Source: Oenococcus kitaharae DSM 17330 (GTDB taxonomy: Bacteria > Bacillota > Bacilli > Lactobacillales > Lactobacillaceae). Taken from it: a stretch of DNA of 64,000 nucleotides. Both the position numbers and the translations under genes were made by a program. Where the stretch lies: NCBI RefSeq assembly GCF_000241055.1, contig NZ_CM001398.1:1289163-1353162 (forward strand). Reading direction: 5' to 3'. The notes under the pieces were generated by a model that was not told the origin of the DNA, made no database searches, and worked only from the letters and a program-made list of their open reading frames with translations. Below are positions 27,231-35,872 of the stretch, piece after piece (position 1 is the stretch's first letter; the number at the start of each line of letters is the position of its first letter).

Positions 27231-28652
27231 ATGTTTCAGCTTGAAAAATATCACACGAATGTCCGGACAGAGATAATCGCAGGGATTACGACTTTTCTCT
27301 CAATGGTCTATATTTTCTTTCTAAATCCACAGATTTTAGGTCAGACTGGCATGCCCAAACAAGGCATTTTCCTAGCTTCGATCATTGTTTCAACGATCGG
27401 AACGCTTTTCATGGGCCTATTTGCCAATCTGCCCTTTGCGCTTGCTCCAGGAATTGGGATGCAAGCCTACTTTACCTATACCATTGTCTTCGGCTTTCAC
27501 TTTAAGTGGCAGCAGGCTCTGGCAGTTGTCTTTTTGGTCGGTGTCTTTGATTTGGTGATTACTTTAAGTCACGGCCGTCGGGCAATCGTTAAGGCGATTC
27601 CTGAAGAGTTAAAAGCTGCCATCGCTGGTGGTATTGGTCTCTTTGTGGCTTACATCGGTTTGAAAAACGCCGGTTTCATCAATTTTATTATTGATAAAGC
27701 CAATATTATTACAGGTTGGGGAACACCTTCCATGGTTGGAAACGGCGGTGTTACGCCCGAGATGGCCAACTTTAACCAGCCGGCCGTCATTTTGTCTCTT
27801 CTAGGTGTTTTGATTTTAATTGTGCTTTTGCTGCGCAAAGTACCAGGTGCATTTTTGATTTCCATGATTGTGACCACGATTATTGGTATTCCTATGGGCG
27901 TTACCAGCACCCATATTGAATGGACACAATCACTTTCACAGACTTTTTCTCAGTTTTCGAAATTGATTTTTTCTGGTTTTGGTGGCCAGGGTATGCCAAC
28001 ACTTTTCAATAATTGGCATGATTTTCTTTTGACGTTAGCAACAGTCTTTGCCATGGGCTTGACTGGTTTGTTTGATGCCATTGGTACTTTACTGGGTATC
28101 GGCGAACAGACTCAGATTTTCACTGCTGCTGATCAAAAAGAATTCGCTGAAAATAAAAGCGGATTCAAAACACGTATGGACCGTGCCTTGCTGGCTGATA
28201 CTGTGACAACGACAGCTGCTGGTGTTCTGGGCACTTCCAATACGACGACTTTCATTGAATCTGCTTCTGGTATTGCTGCCGGTGGGCGTACTGGTTTGTC
28301 CAATATTGTGACTGCGATCGGTTTTCTTTTGACGATCTTCTTGGCACCATTCGTCTCTGTCATTCCGACTTCGGCAACCGCACCGATTTTGATTGTTGTT
28401 GGTATGTCCATGATGGGTCAGCTGAGGAAAATCCAGTGGGATGATTTCGAAGTTGCCGTACCATCGTTTTTCACCTCGATTTTCATGGCTTTGTCTTACT
28501 CGATTTCCTATGGTATCGCGGCCGGTTTTATCTTCTATATTCTGGTCAAGATTACCGTCGGCAAGTTCAAGCAAATCAATCCGGTTGTTTTGATCATCAG
28601 CCTCATGTTCCTGGTCAACTTTATCCTGATTGCCTTCCGTTTTGCTAGCTAA
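27231..28652 (+). CDS. pbuG: NCS2/AzgA-type guanine-hypoxanthine permease
   Basis: This 473-residue integral membrane transporter has about 12-14 hydrophobic segments. Signatures of the AzgA/PbuG branch are the start YHTNVRTEIIAGITTFLSMVYIFFLNPQIL, LAPGIGMQAYFTY near residue 75, LFDAIGTLLGIGEQT near residue 285, and GTSNTTTFIESASGIAAGGRTG near residue 340. It imports hypoxanthine or guanine by proton symport, feeding Hpt. AAAGGAG lies 7 bases before the ATG. Unlike Bacillus pbuG, no purine riboswitch is seen upstream. Confidence 0.9.
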   Translation: MFQLEKYHTNVRTEIIAGITTFLSMVYIFFLNPQILGQTGMPKQGIFLASIIVSTIGTLFMGLFANLPFALAPGIGMQAYFTYTIVFGFHFKWQQALAVVFLVGVFDLVITLSHGRRAIVKAIPEELKAAIAGGIGLFVAYIGLKNAGFINFIIDKANIITGWGTPSMVGNGGVTPEMANFNQPAVILSLLGVLILIVLLLRKVPGAFLISMIVTTIIGIPMGVTSTHIEWTQSLSQTFSQFSKLIFSGFGGQGMPTLFNNWHDFLLTLATVFAMGLTGLFDAIGTLLGIGEQTQIFTAADQKEFAENKSGFKTRMDRALLADTVTTTAAGVLGTSNTTTFIESASGIAAGGRTGLSNIVTAIGFLLTIFLAPFVSVIPTSATAPILIVVGMSMMGQLRKIQWDDFEVAVPSFFTSIFMALSYSISYGIAAGFIFYILVKITVGKFKQINPVVLIISLMFLVNFILIAFRFAS

Positions 28653-28677
28653 GCTTCATTTTACTTGGGCTTGCTTG

Positions 28678-28683
28678 TATGAT
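28678..28683 (+). promoter_or_regulatory. -10 box, predicted leaderless start
   Basis: TATGAT, directly preceded by TG, ends 6 bases before the ATG at 28690. No ribosome site is visible. Confidence 0.4.
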
Positions 28684-28689
28684 TAATTT

Positions 28690-29001
28690 ATGTCGCTAAA
28701 AAGCAGACTGAACAATTGGGTAAGCAAAAGGAACGCGAAGACGGATGTCGAACAGCGTTTGCGCCGGCGAAAAGAAGTCGAGCGGCAATACGCAAAAACA
28801 CATCCGGAAAAAATCGTTCCAGTCCAGCCTGAATATGAGCAGGAATTTAAATTAACGCATAACGGCAAATTTCAATTAGGTTCAAACGGAAAGCTGACTC
28901 GTGAAGGCTTAATCCACCGGCTCAAATATCGTCTGAACATTGCGATTGCTGTGCTGGTTATATTGATCATCATTTTGTATCTGTACTTTATTTTTCTTTA
29001 A
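28690..29001 (+). CDS. Hypothetical membrane protein, mtnN operon
   Basis: This 103-residue protein has a basic N-terminal part (KSRLNNWVSKRNAKTDVEQRLRRRKEVERQY) and one C-terminal transmembrane segment (about residues 80-101, LNIAIAVLVILIIILYLYFIF). It is most likely anchored by its tail with the charged part in the cytosol. mtnN follows after 14 bases, so they are likely co-transcribed. I do not recognise a function. Confidence 0.75.
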   Translation: MSLKSRLNNWVSKRNAKTDVEQRLRRRKEVERQYAKTHPEKIVPVQPEYEQEFKLTHNGKFQLGSNGKLTREGLIHRLKYRLNIAIAVLVILIIILYLYFIFL

Positions 29002-29015
29002 GGAGAACGCATCAC

Positions 29016-29690
29016 ATGAAAATTGGCATTATTACACCCATGGAAGAGGAAAAACGCGACCTGCTGGCTGCGCTTGACAGCATTTCAAGCGATCAAATCG
29101 GCGGTCAAGATTTTTCTCAGGGCACGATGTTCGGAAAAGATGTGATTCTGACTGAATCCGGTATCGGCAAGGCACAAGCTGCCATGGCGACTGGTGTTCT
29201 TTTGGATCGATATCAGCCGGATATTGTCGTTAATACCGGTTCTGCCGGCGGCTTGGCGAGTGGTCTGCATATTGGGGACCAAGTGATTGCTCAGCGCCTG
29301 GCTTACCATGATGTGTATAACACAAAATTTGCTGGATCAGTCGGATTTGTGCCAGGGAAGCCCCTTTATTACGAATCAGATGCCAAGCTGGTAGCTGATT
29401 TTCAAGAAGCCAATCCTGAAGCCAAGACTGGCTTGGTTGTTTCTGGTGATTCCTTTGTCATGGGAAATATGAAGACACAGATTGTGACCAATTTTCCTGA
29501 TGCCATGGCTGTCGAGATGGAAGGCGCTTCGGTAGCTCAGATTGCTTATGACTTCGGTGTACCTTTCATCGTCCTGCGTGCCATTTCTGATTCAGCCGAT
29601 GATGGGGCACAAGAAAGTTTTGATCAGTTTTTGCTCGAAGCCGGCCGCAAGTCAGCCAAGTTATTGTTGAACTTTATTCAAGGTTTATAA
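29016..29690 (+). CDS. mtnN: MtnN, methylthioadenosine/S-adenosylhomocysteine nucleosidase
   Basis: This 224-residue enzyme cleaves adenine from MTA and SAH, recycling products of methylation and feeding adenine to Apt. It begins MKIGIITPMEEEKRDLL. NTGSAGGLASGLHIGDQVIA is near residue 73-92, VVSGDSFVMG near residue 140, VEMEGASVAQIAYDFGVPF near residue 168, and the catalytic Asp is in AISDSADD near residue 191. AAGGAG lies 10 bases before the ATG. It is distal to the small membrane gene. Confidence 0.95.
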   Translation: MKIGIITPMEEEKRDLLAALDSISSDQIGGQDFSQGTMFGKDVILTESGIGKAQAAMATGVLLDRYQPDIVVNTGSAGGLASGLHIGDQVIAQRLAYHDVYNTKFAGSVGFVPGKPLYYESDAKLVADFQEANPEAKTGLVVSGDSFVMGNMKTQIVTNFPDAMAVEMEGASVAQIAYDFGVPFIVLRAISDSADDGAQESFDQFLLEAGRKSAKLLLNFIQGL

Positions 29691-29713
29691 GATGCTTGCT
29701 GCCTGTCAGCTGA

Positions 29714-29719
29714 TATAAT
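29714..29719 (+). promoter_or_regulatory. Extended -10 box, predicted leaderless start
   Basis: A perfect TATAAT preceded by TGA (extended -10) ends 6 bases before the ATG at 29726. This is the clearest leaderless candidate in the window. Confidence 0.65.
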
Positions 29720-29725
29720 TGGGTT

Positions 29726-30064
29726 ATGGCATTTTCAGAGACAGTTTCAGTAAAAGGTGATCAGACATATCGCATCAGTCCGTCCATTAAAGCATTTACA
29801 TTGCGCGATTTGGGATTTTTCCCGAATAATGCAGGCGCTTTGACCAAGACGACACTCTTGGAGCCTGAAAAGGGCACTGCGGGTTCGCGAAAATTGAAGC
29901 TTGTCTTTGCTAAGGATGTTTCCGGCTTTAAAGTTTCGATCCTGACAGCTAATGAGGCTTTAAATGTTGATATTTTCTCAAACGATCAGGATCAGCCTTT
30001 AGTTGAACAGTACCGTTATCAAATTCAGCAGCTGATCGACAGAAATGTGTTGGAAACCGTTTAA
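29726..30064 (+). CDS. DUF1831 family protein
   Basis: This 112-residue soluble protein resembles the DUF1831 family found in Lactobacillales. It shows YRISPSIKAFTLRDLGFFPNNAGAL at the N-terminus and ends LVEQYRYQIQQLIDRNVLE. Function is unknown. It has its own extended -10 promoter overlapping the start and a strong terminator 21 bases after the stop, so it is a compact single-gene unit. Confidence 0.75.
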   Translation: MAFSETVSVKGDQTYRISPSIKAFTLRDLGFFPNNAGALTKTTLLEPEKGTAGSRKLKLVFAKDVSGFKVSILTANEALNVDIFSNDQDQPLVEQYRYQIQQLIDRNVLETV

Positions 30065-30084
30065 AAATCTATTTTATTTCTGGA

Positions 30085-30112
30085 ACAAGTGCGCAACAGC
30101 ACTTGTTTTTTT
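30085..30112 (+). terminator. Intrinsic terminator after the DUF1831 gene
   Basis: ACAAGTGC 30085-30092 pairs perfectly with GCACTTGT 30099-30106 around GCAACA, followed by T residues to 30112. The recD2 -10 box begins only 5 bases later. Confidence 0.9.
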
Positions 30113-30116
30113 GCGT

Positions 30117-30122
30117 TAAACT
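30117..30122 (+). promoter_or_regulatory. -10 box, predicted leaderless start of recD2
   Basis: TAAACT ends 7 bases before the GTG at 30130. There is no ribosome site, because the upstream bases are terminator. Confidence 0.4.
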
Positions 30123-30129
30123 TGTTTAC

Positions 30130-32451
30130 GTGCCTGAATTAACAGCAAGTGTAAAACGGTCTTTTTTTGTCAGCAGCGATAGTGGCTATGCTGTTTTTTC
30201 GGCGAAGGTTTCTGACAGTGATTTCAATTGGGAAGAATCCATGATCACGCTGACTGGTGAGATCGCTGATTTAAAGGTTGGCGAATCCTACGAGTTTTCC
30301 GGCCAGCTGACTGAACACCCGCGATATGGCAAGCAATTCAAAGTCGTGGATTATCAATCGGTGCTGCCCAATGATAATGATGGTTTGGTCGATTTTTTGA
30401 GTTCGGATTTATTTCCCGGAATCGGTCGGACGACAGCTGAAAAAGTTGTTGATAGTTTGGGCAGCAAGACAATCGAGCTGTTGACCAGCGATGATAGTCA
30501 GCTGCAGACACTCTCTTTGACAAAAAAGCAGCTGGCAACCCTGAAAAAGGGACTGCTGGAAAATCAGGAAAAAACTTCGGCCTTCAGTCAGACGGGCAAA
30601 TATGGCCTTAGCCAGTCCTTGATCGAGCGGCTTTTTGACGAATATGGCCTGATGTTTACGACCATGCTGGCCGAAAATCCCTATCAATTTATCGGCCAAG
30701 TTGAAGGTTTTACTTTTGATAGCGCCGAACAGGTGGCACGAGTCGACAATTTCCAGGACGAAAAGGCCCAGATCCAAGGTGCGATCGTTTATGCCTTATT
30801 GAGTGATCAACAGGAAAACGGCGGTACTTATTTGACTGAAACACAGCTGTTTGCAGCTGTGGCAGCTCTATTACATAGTGACCCTGGATTCTTTGATAAA
30901 GAGATTTCAGAGAATCTGCAGCTTTTGAAGACAAAAAAACGCATCGTTTTGATTGATGACCGCATCAGCCTTGTCGAAAGCTACAATTTGGAAAGGGCAG
31001 TTGTCAAAGATTTAAAACGTTTGATTTCCTTTCCTGAAGCCAAAGACAAGCAGCCCTTAGCTGCCAAGACCGATGCTGCTTTAGACAAAGACCAATTAGC
31101 AGCGGTTAAATCCGTTTTCCAAAATCGGATTACCATTTTGACAGGCGGCCCTGGGACTGGCAAGACGACCGTCATCAAAGAAGTGATTCATCAATGGCAT
31201 GCTGCGGCATCTAAATCCCAAGAGAATGATGAAGAGGATCATAAGAAAACAGTTCTTTTGGCAGCACCGACTGGTCGCGCCGCTGCAAGAATCACAGAAG
31301 TGACCGGTAAAGAAGCTGTCACGATTCATCGTTTGCTGGGTGCAACGGCTGATGGCTACTTTGATTTTGACGAGAGCAATCAGCTTCAGGCGGGCTTGAT
31401 CGTAGTTGATGAAATGTCGATGGTCGATTTGGCACTGTTTCAGCATTTTCTCTGTGCCGTGCCCAATCACTGTACACTATTATTAGTCGGCGATAAGGAC
31501 CAATTGGCGTCAGTCGGTGCCGGTCAAATCTTAAATGATCTAATTTTGAGCGAGAAATTTGCCACGGTTCAGCTGCAGACTAATCACCGGCAGACTAAGG
31601 GATCCGGCATCGATTTATTGTCGCAGGATATGAAACAAGGTATCGTTAATCCAGCTATGTTTCAAAATAGCAAAGATGTGTCTTTTTTTGCTTTGGAAGA
31701 GTACCAGTTGGATCGCGGCATCAATCGGATTTTGTCAGCAGCCATGCGCTTCGGAATTAAAAAAGAAGATTTGCAGATTATCACACCGACCAACCGTCTC
31801 GTGGATTTATTGAACCAATTGGCGCGGCCTTTTCTGATCGATAGTGACGGTCAAGTTGATTTGTCGGCGGATTTTCTGCCGGGCGATCGTGTCATGCAGC
31901 AGGAAAACGATCCGGAAAAAGGTGTCAATAATGGCGATATCGGTTATGTGACAGCTGCCCATTTACAAGGCCCGGTCCGCTCACGTTTTCTATCGGTCGA
32001 TTTTCTCGGCAGTCTCGTCACTTATAAAGAAAACGAAATCAAGCAGCTCCGGCTCAGTTATGCGTCTACGGTCCACAAATCACAGGGTAGTGAATTTAAA
32101 AATGTGATTTTTGTCTTGACCAGCACCTTTAATAATTTTGTGACACGTAATTTAGTCTATACAGGCGTTACGCGAGCCGAAAAGTCTTTAATTATGATCG
32201 GCAGTCAAGCGGCTTTCACGGATGCAATTAACAATCCGACACCGTTGCGCCAGACAAATTTGGTTAGCCTTCTGGGTGGCAAAAAAACGTTAGTCGCTCA
32301 AAAGGAAACAAATATCGAGGCAGAACCTGCGGCTCCGACTGCTGCACCGAGGCTTTTCACATTAAGTAAGCAGCTGATAGATAGCGGCCGGATTGATCCG
32401 ATGATCGGCATGGCAGACATCACACCAAGGGATTTTTTACAAAATGATTAA
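30130..32451 (+). CDS. recD2: RecD2 helicase (RecD/TraA family)
   Basis: RecD2 is a 5'-3' DNA helicase of bacteria lacking RecBC. The 773-residue protein has N-terminal OB and helix-hairpin-helix regions (FPGIGRTTAEKVVDSLG near residue 100), Walker A TGGPGTGKTTVIKE near residue 340, DEAA-like VVDEMSMVDLALF near residue 427, and the C-terminal STVHKSQGSEFKNV and YTGVTRAEKSLIMIGS motifs. An in-frame TTG at 30103 falls inside the preceding terminator, so GTG 30130 is the better start. The SGNH gene overlaps by 8 bases. Confidence 0.93.
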   Translation: MPELTASVKRSFFVSSDSGYAVFSAKVSDSDFNWEESMITLTGEIADLKVGESYEFSGQLTEHPRYGKQFKVVDYQSVLPNDNDGLVDFLSSDLFPGIGRTTAEKVVDSLGSKTIELLTSDDSQLQTLSLTKKQLATLKKGLLENQEKTSAFSQTGKYGLSQSLIERLFDEYGLMFTTMLAENPYQFIGQVEGFTFDSAEQVARVDNFQDEKAQIQGAIVYALLSDQQENGGTYLTETQLFAAVAALLHSDPGFFDKEISENLQLLKTKKRIVLIDDRISLVESYNLERAVVKDLKRLISFPEAKDKQPLAAKTDAALDKDQLAAVKSVFQNRITILTGGPGTGKTTVIKEVIHQWHAAASKSQENDEEDHKKTVLLAAPTGRAAARITEVTGKEAVTIHRLLGATADGYFDFDESNQLQAGLIVVDEMSMVDLALFQHFLCAVPNHCTLLLVGDKDQLASVGAGQILNDLILSEKFATVQLQTNHRQTKGSGIDLLSQDMKQGIVNPAMFQNSKDVSFFALEEYQLDRGINRILSAAMRFGIKKEDLQIITPTNRLVDLLNQLARPFLIDSDGQVDLSADFLPGDRVMQQENDPEKGVNNGDIGYVTAAHLQGPVRSRFLSVDFLGSLVTYKENEIKQLRLSYASTVHKSQGSEFKNVIFVLTSTFNNFVTRNLVYTGVTRAEKSLIMIGSQAAFTDAINNPTPLRQTNLVSLLGGKKTLVAQKETNIEAEPAAPTAAPRLFTLSKQLIDSGRIDPMIGMADITPRDFLQND

Positions 32452-33409
32452 TTTTCCTCTCACAATTGAATCACATGCTTTTTTGGGTAGTTGGATTGAA
32501 GATCCTGACCATCAGCACATTCTAACCACAAATCTGGGTGCTGAGATTTATTTAAAAAGCCATGAATGTTCTCAAATTGTCCTAGACTGGGCTGCTAAGA
32601 CGCGTGATGGCCAGTGTTCGCGTATTCTGATTTCACTTGATGGCGGTGTTTTTAAATCCGAAAAACTGACAGCCGATCCGATTATTTTGTCACTGGATCC
32701 AAAAGAAGACCATTTAATCCGTATCATGACACAAGCAATCAGTTATGAAAAAGCACGGACATGGACGCTGACTGACTATTTTTGTTTGCAAGGGGTTACG
32801 CATAATGGTCAGCTGACAGGTGCTGTGCCAAATCGTAAAAAACTGATTTTTGTTGGGGATTCGATTATTAACGGGCAGAAAGTTCTGGCGGACAAGACGA
32901 CAGCGGCACACCGCCCCGATTTAAGCTGGGATTTCTTAGTCTCTGAAGCCTTGAATTTGAATAATGTCCGGATCGCTTATGGTGGCTGCGGTATTACGCA
33001 GCATGCCAAAATCTATCCGCCGACTGCCATGGATTTTCTTTGGCTGTCGTCTGAGACTTTGCCCCGCCTGATCGATCAAAGGGATGATATTGCTGGTGTG
33101 GTCGTGAATTTGGGAACCAATGACGGCGATGCCGACCAGCAGGAATTTACCTTTGCGCTGAAAATGTTTCTCCGGGAATTAAAAAAACGTTTTCACGACG
33201 CCAAAATCATCATTGTCGAACCCTTTAATGGTAATTTCAAACAAGTCTTTGAATCGGTTGTCACATCCTATGATCCGAATTACACATTAATCAAAAATAC
33301 ATCTTGGCAGTTTCCGACCAGCGACGGCGGTGTCCATCTAAACCAACTCGGCCATCAGCAAGCCGCAGACATTTTACTTCCGAAGATTAAAGAGGCCATT
33401 AATGCTTAA
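32444..33409 (+). CDS. SGNH/GDSL-type hydrolase (CE2-like)
   Basis: This 321-residue protein has an N-terminal beta-rich domain (to about residue 130) and a C-terminal SGNH esterase. The nucleophile Ser is in FVGDSIINGQ (near residue 145), the oxyanion Gly/Asn are in AYGGCGIT and VVNLGTNDGDA, and the catalytic Asp-His pair is in DGGVHLNQLGH near the end. The two-domain layout is like carbohydrate esterase family 2, which removes acetyl groups from sugars. No signal peptide is seen, so it is likely cytosolic. It overlaps recD2 and the methyltransferase gene by 8 bases each. Confidence 0.8.
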   Translation: MINFPLTIESHAFLGSWIEDPDHQHILTTNLGAEIYLKSHECSQIVLDWAAKTRDGQCSRILISLDGGVFKSEKLTADPIILSLDPKEDHLIRIMTQAISYEKARTWTLTDYFCLQGVTHNGQLTGAVPNRKKLIFVGDSIINGQKVLADKTTAAHRPDLSWDFLVSEALNLNNVRIAYGGCGITQHAKIYPPTAMDFLWLSSETLPRLIDQRDDIAGVVVNLGTNDGDADQQEFTFALKMFLRELKKRFHDAKIIIVEPFNGNFKQVFESVVTSYDPNYTLIKNTSWQFPTSDGGVHLNQLGHQQAADILLPKIKEAINA

Positions 33410-34772
33410 ATTGCCTGCGGCTTTTATTACTAAATATCAGCATTTGCTAGGCGATCGGGCCGAGTCTTTTTTGGCCTCTTTTCAATCTGAACCGGTTGCT
33501 GCTTTTCGCCTGAATCCTTTAAAAAACCTGCAAGATTACGGCGATTTATCTAAGAAGCACCCAGTATCTTGGAATCCGGAAAACGGCCGTTATGGCAAGA
33601 TTTCCGGTCAATCCGACGCTTTTTTAACCGGTGTGGTCTATTCGCAAGAAGCCAGTGCCCAATTTGTTGCTCGTGTGGTCGATGCTGCGGCCAATGAATG
33701 CGTCTTAGATTTAGCAGCCGCTCCTGGTGGCAAGACGACACAAATGGCAGCTGATATGCAGAATCAGGGACTTTTGGTCGCTAATGAGATTAATTTTGGA
33801 CGCGCCAAAATCTTGAGCCAGAATATCGAGCGCATGGGGATTAACAATTGTCTGGTTACCTGTGAAAAACCTGACGCGTTAGCCGATTTGTTTCCCAATT
33901 ATTTTGACAAGATTTTATTGGATGCGCCCTGCAGCGGAGAGGGCATGTTCCGAAAAGACCCGAATGCCATCGATTATTGGCATCCGGATTATAATGACGA
34001 ATGCGCTCATCGGCAAAAAGAGATTTTAAAATCAGTTTTATTGATGCTAAAACCTGGCGGCCAATTAATTTACTCCACTTGTACTTTTGCGCCGGAAGAA
34101 GACGAGCAGGTGATTGCCTGGCTGCTCTCAGAATATCCGGATTTGCAGCTTCTACCGATAAATAAGCCGGAAGGGATCGAGGACGGACGCCCGGATTGGG
34201 CTGACCATAATCCTGAGTTGAAAAAAACAGCGCGCCTGTGGCCGGATAAGCTTCAAGGCGAGGGTCATTTTGTCGCCAAACTGGTCAAAGCGACTGACGA
34301 GCCAACTGACAGTCAAACGAAACTTCTCAAGAGCAATCTGAATAAAAAAGATCTGCCCGTCATCCGAACTTTTTTCAAAGAAAGTCGTTTGAGCTTTCCC
34401 TTAGATCGTTTATTTGAATTTGCAGATTATGTCTATCTGTTTCCAGAGGGCTGCCCACCAATTAAAGGCTTACGCGTTTTGCGTTTGGGTTTGCAATTAG
34501 GCCAACTGAAAAAAAATCGTTTTGTACCTTCACAATCCTTGGCAATGAGCTTAATTCCCGCTGATAGTGCTGAAATTAACCGATTTGAGTTATCTGATGA
34601 TCAGCTAAAAGCTTATGTCCATGGCGATGTGATTGCGAATCTGACAGTGCCTTTACAAAAGGGCTGGGTTCTTGTCACGAAAAAAAATAACGGCCTTGCA
34701 TTCGGTCGTTATTCAGATCATATGATTAAAAACTTTTATCCCAAAGGGCTGCGAACAACCCTGCACGATTAA
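33402..34772 (+). CDS. RsmF-type rRNA cytosine-C5 methyltransferase (NOL1/NOP2/Sun)
   Basis: This 456-residue SAM-dependent RNA methyltransferase shows the SAM-binding motif LDLAAAPGGKTTQMA near residue 105, the catalytic DAPCSGEGMFRKDP near residue 175, and the second cysteine motif YSTCTFAPEEDEQ near residue 227. The C-terminal PUA-like region (from about residue 310) is as in YebU/RsmF enzymes that modify 16S rRNA. The exact target base cannot be told. It is the last gene of recD2-SGNH-rsmF and is convergent with fni. Confidence 0.88.
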   Translation: MLKLPAAFITKYQHLLGDRAESFLASFQSEPVAAFRLNPLKNLQDYGDLSKKHPVSWNPENGRYGKISGQSDAFLTGVVYSQEASAQFVARVVDAAANECVLDLAAAPGGKTTQMAADMQNQGLLVANEINFGRAKILSQNIERMGINNCLVTCEKPDALADLFPNYFDKILLDAPCSGEGMFRKDPNAIDYWHPDYNDECAHRQKEILKSVLLMLKPGGQLIYSTCTFAPEEDEQVIAWLLSEYPDLQLLPINKPEGIEDGRPDWADHNPELKKTARLWPDKLQGEGHFVAKLVKATDEPTDSQTKLLKSNLNKKDLPVIRTFFKESRLSFPLDRLFEFADYVYLFPEGCPPIKGLRVLRLGLQLGQLKKNRFVPSQSLAMSLIPADSAEINRFELSDDQLKAYVHGDVIANLTVPLQKGWVLVTKKNNGLAFGRYSDHMIKNFYPKGLRTTLHD

Positions 34773-34777
34773 ATCAA

Positions 34778-35872
34778 TTATCTGTTCAATTCTTTTAAGG
34801 CAGCGATTTGGCTGCTTTTTTTGACACCATACATGGCATAAAGCAGCGGCAGTTGTTTTTGCCAGCTTTCAATCGTTTCGCCTAATTGATGTTTGCTCAG
34901 TTGAAAAAGAAAATAGCCAGCCACACCGGCCATTTTGGCACCGAGTGCCAAGGCGTTGAACAGTTCTGGTGTGTTTGTGATGCCGCCGTTAGCAATAATC
35001 GGTGTTTGCGTGTCGGCTTGTCTAGCGAAACGCAATGAATCAGACGTACTGATTCCCAAGCAATCATTACTTGTCAGGACATCTGCCATTTCTGGGTCGT
35101 CACTGTCGTTTTCACTATCATCATCTTCAGAATCCAGGCCATCAGCAAATAGTTGCCACAAGGGAGTACGGTTACGTCTCTCTTCAATCCGGCCAAAATC
35201 AGTCCCGCCGGATCCTGCAACATTGATAGCTGCCGGCTGCAGTGCTGATAAGGTTTCAATAGCGGTTTGCGACATGCCAAAACCAACTTCTTTAATAATC
35301 ACGGGTACTGATACCTGGTCAATGATTTGTGTGATATTGGACTGCCATTTCGTAAAATCCCGGTCGCCATCATTCATTGACAACTCTTGAACCGCGTTGA
35401 CGTGGATTTCCAAAGCATCCGCATCAACAATCTTAATGGCCTCTTTTGCATCTTGAGCGGAATGGCCAGCGCCGATATTGGCGAAAATAAAACCTTCAGG
35501 ATTTTCTTCTCGCACAATCGAAAAACTTTTGCGTGTCTCTTTTTCTTTAATAGCGATCGATTCAGATCCAACAGCCATGGCTAAATCGTATTTTTTAGCT
35601 ATTTGGGATAATTTTTGGTTGATCGCGCCTGTTCTCAGACTGCCGCCGGTCATAGCTTCAATATAAAAAGGCCATTGGAATCGGTGGCCGAAAAGTGTAA
35701 CGGAGGTGTCAACGTCTTTAACAGCGACGTTAGGCAGAATCGGCCGATCCAATTGCAGATAACGCAAATCGTTAAAGGGTCGGTTGTTTCGCCACTGCCA
35801 AATGGCCAAACTAAGATGTTCGTCTTTTCGGTGAGCATGAGCAGATTCAATTTTTTGTGTTTTGTCGGTCAT
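34778..35872 (-). CDS. fni: Fni, type 2 isopentenyl-diphosphate isomerase
   Basis: This FMN-dependent enzyme interconverts IPP and DMAPP, the last step of the mevalonate branch here. The 364-residue protein shows HRKDEHLSLA near residue 15, FYIEAMTGGS near residue 75, VDADALEIHVNAVQE near residue 155, and NVAGSGGTDFGRIE near residue 225. An acidic stretch rich in D/E/S (about residues 250-268) is inserted after LWQLFADGL. It overlaps mvaK2 as ATGA and is the distal gene of mvaK1-mvaD-mvaK2-fni. Confidence 0.95.
   Translation of the reverse strand: MTDKTQKIESAHAHRKDEHLSLAIWQWRNNRPFNDLRYLQLDRPILPNVAVKDVDTSVTLFGHRFQWPFYIEAMTGGSLRTGAINQKLSQIAKKYDLAMAVGSESIAIKEKETRKSFSIVREENPEGFIFANIGAGHSAQDAKEAIKIVDADALEIHVNAVQELSMNDGDRDFTKWQSNITQIIDQVSVPVIIKEVGFGMSQTAIETLSALQPAAINVAGSGGTDFGRIEERRNRTPLWQLFADGLDSEDDDSENDSDDPEMADVLTSNDCLGISTSDSLRFARQADTQTPIIANGGITNTPELFNALALGAKMAGVAGYFLFQLSKHQLGETIESWQKQLPLLYAMYGVKKSSQIAALKELNR
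34799..34822 (+). terminator. Intrinsic terminator for rsmF inside the fni 3' end
   Basis: GCAGC 34800-34804 pairs with GCTGC 34811-34815 around GATTTG, followed by seven T residues (34816-34822). It lies in the coding end of the convergent fni, where the T run doubles as Lys codons. Confidence 0.6.

Noticed and set aside
28089-28574. 161-codon - strand frame inside pbuG
   Set aside because: It lies fully within transmembrane coding sequence on the other strand, with no ribosome site and no motif.
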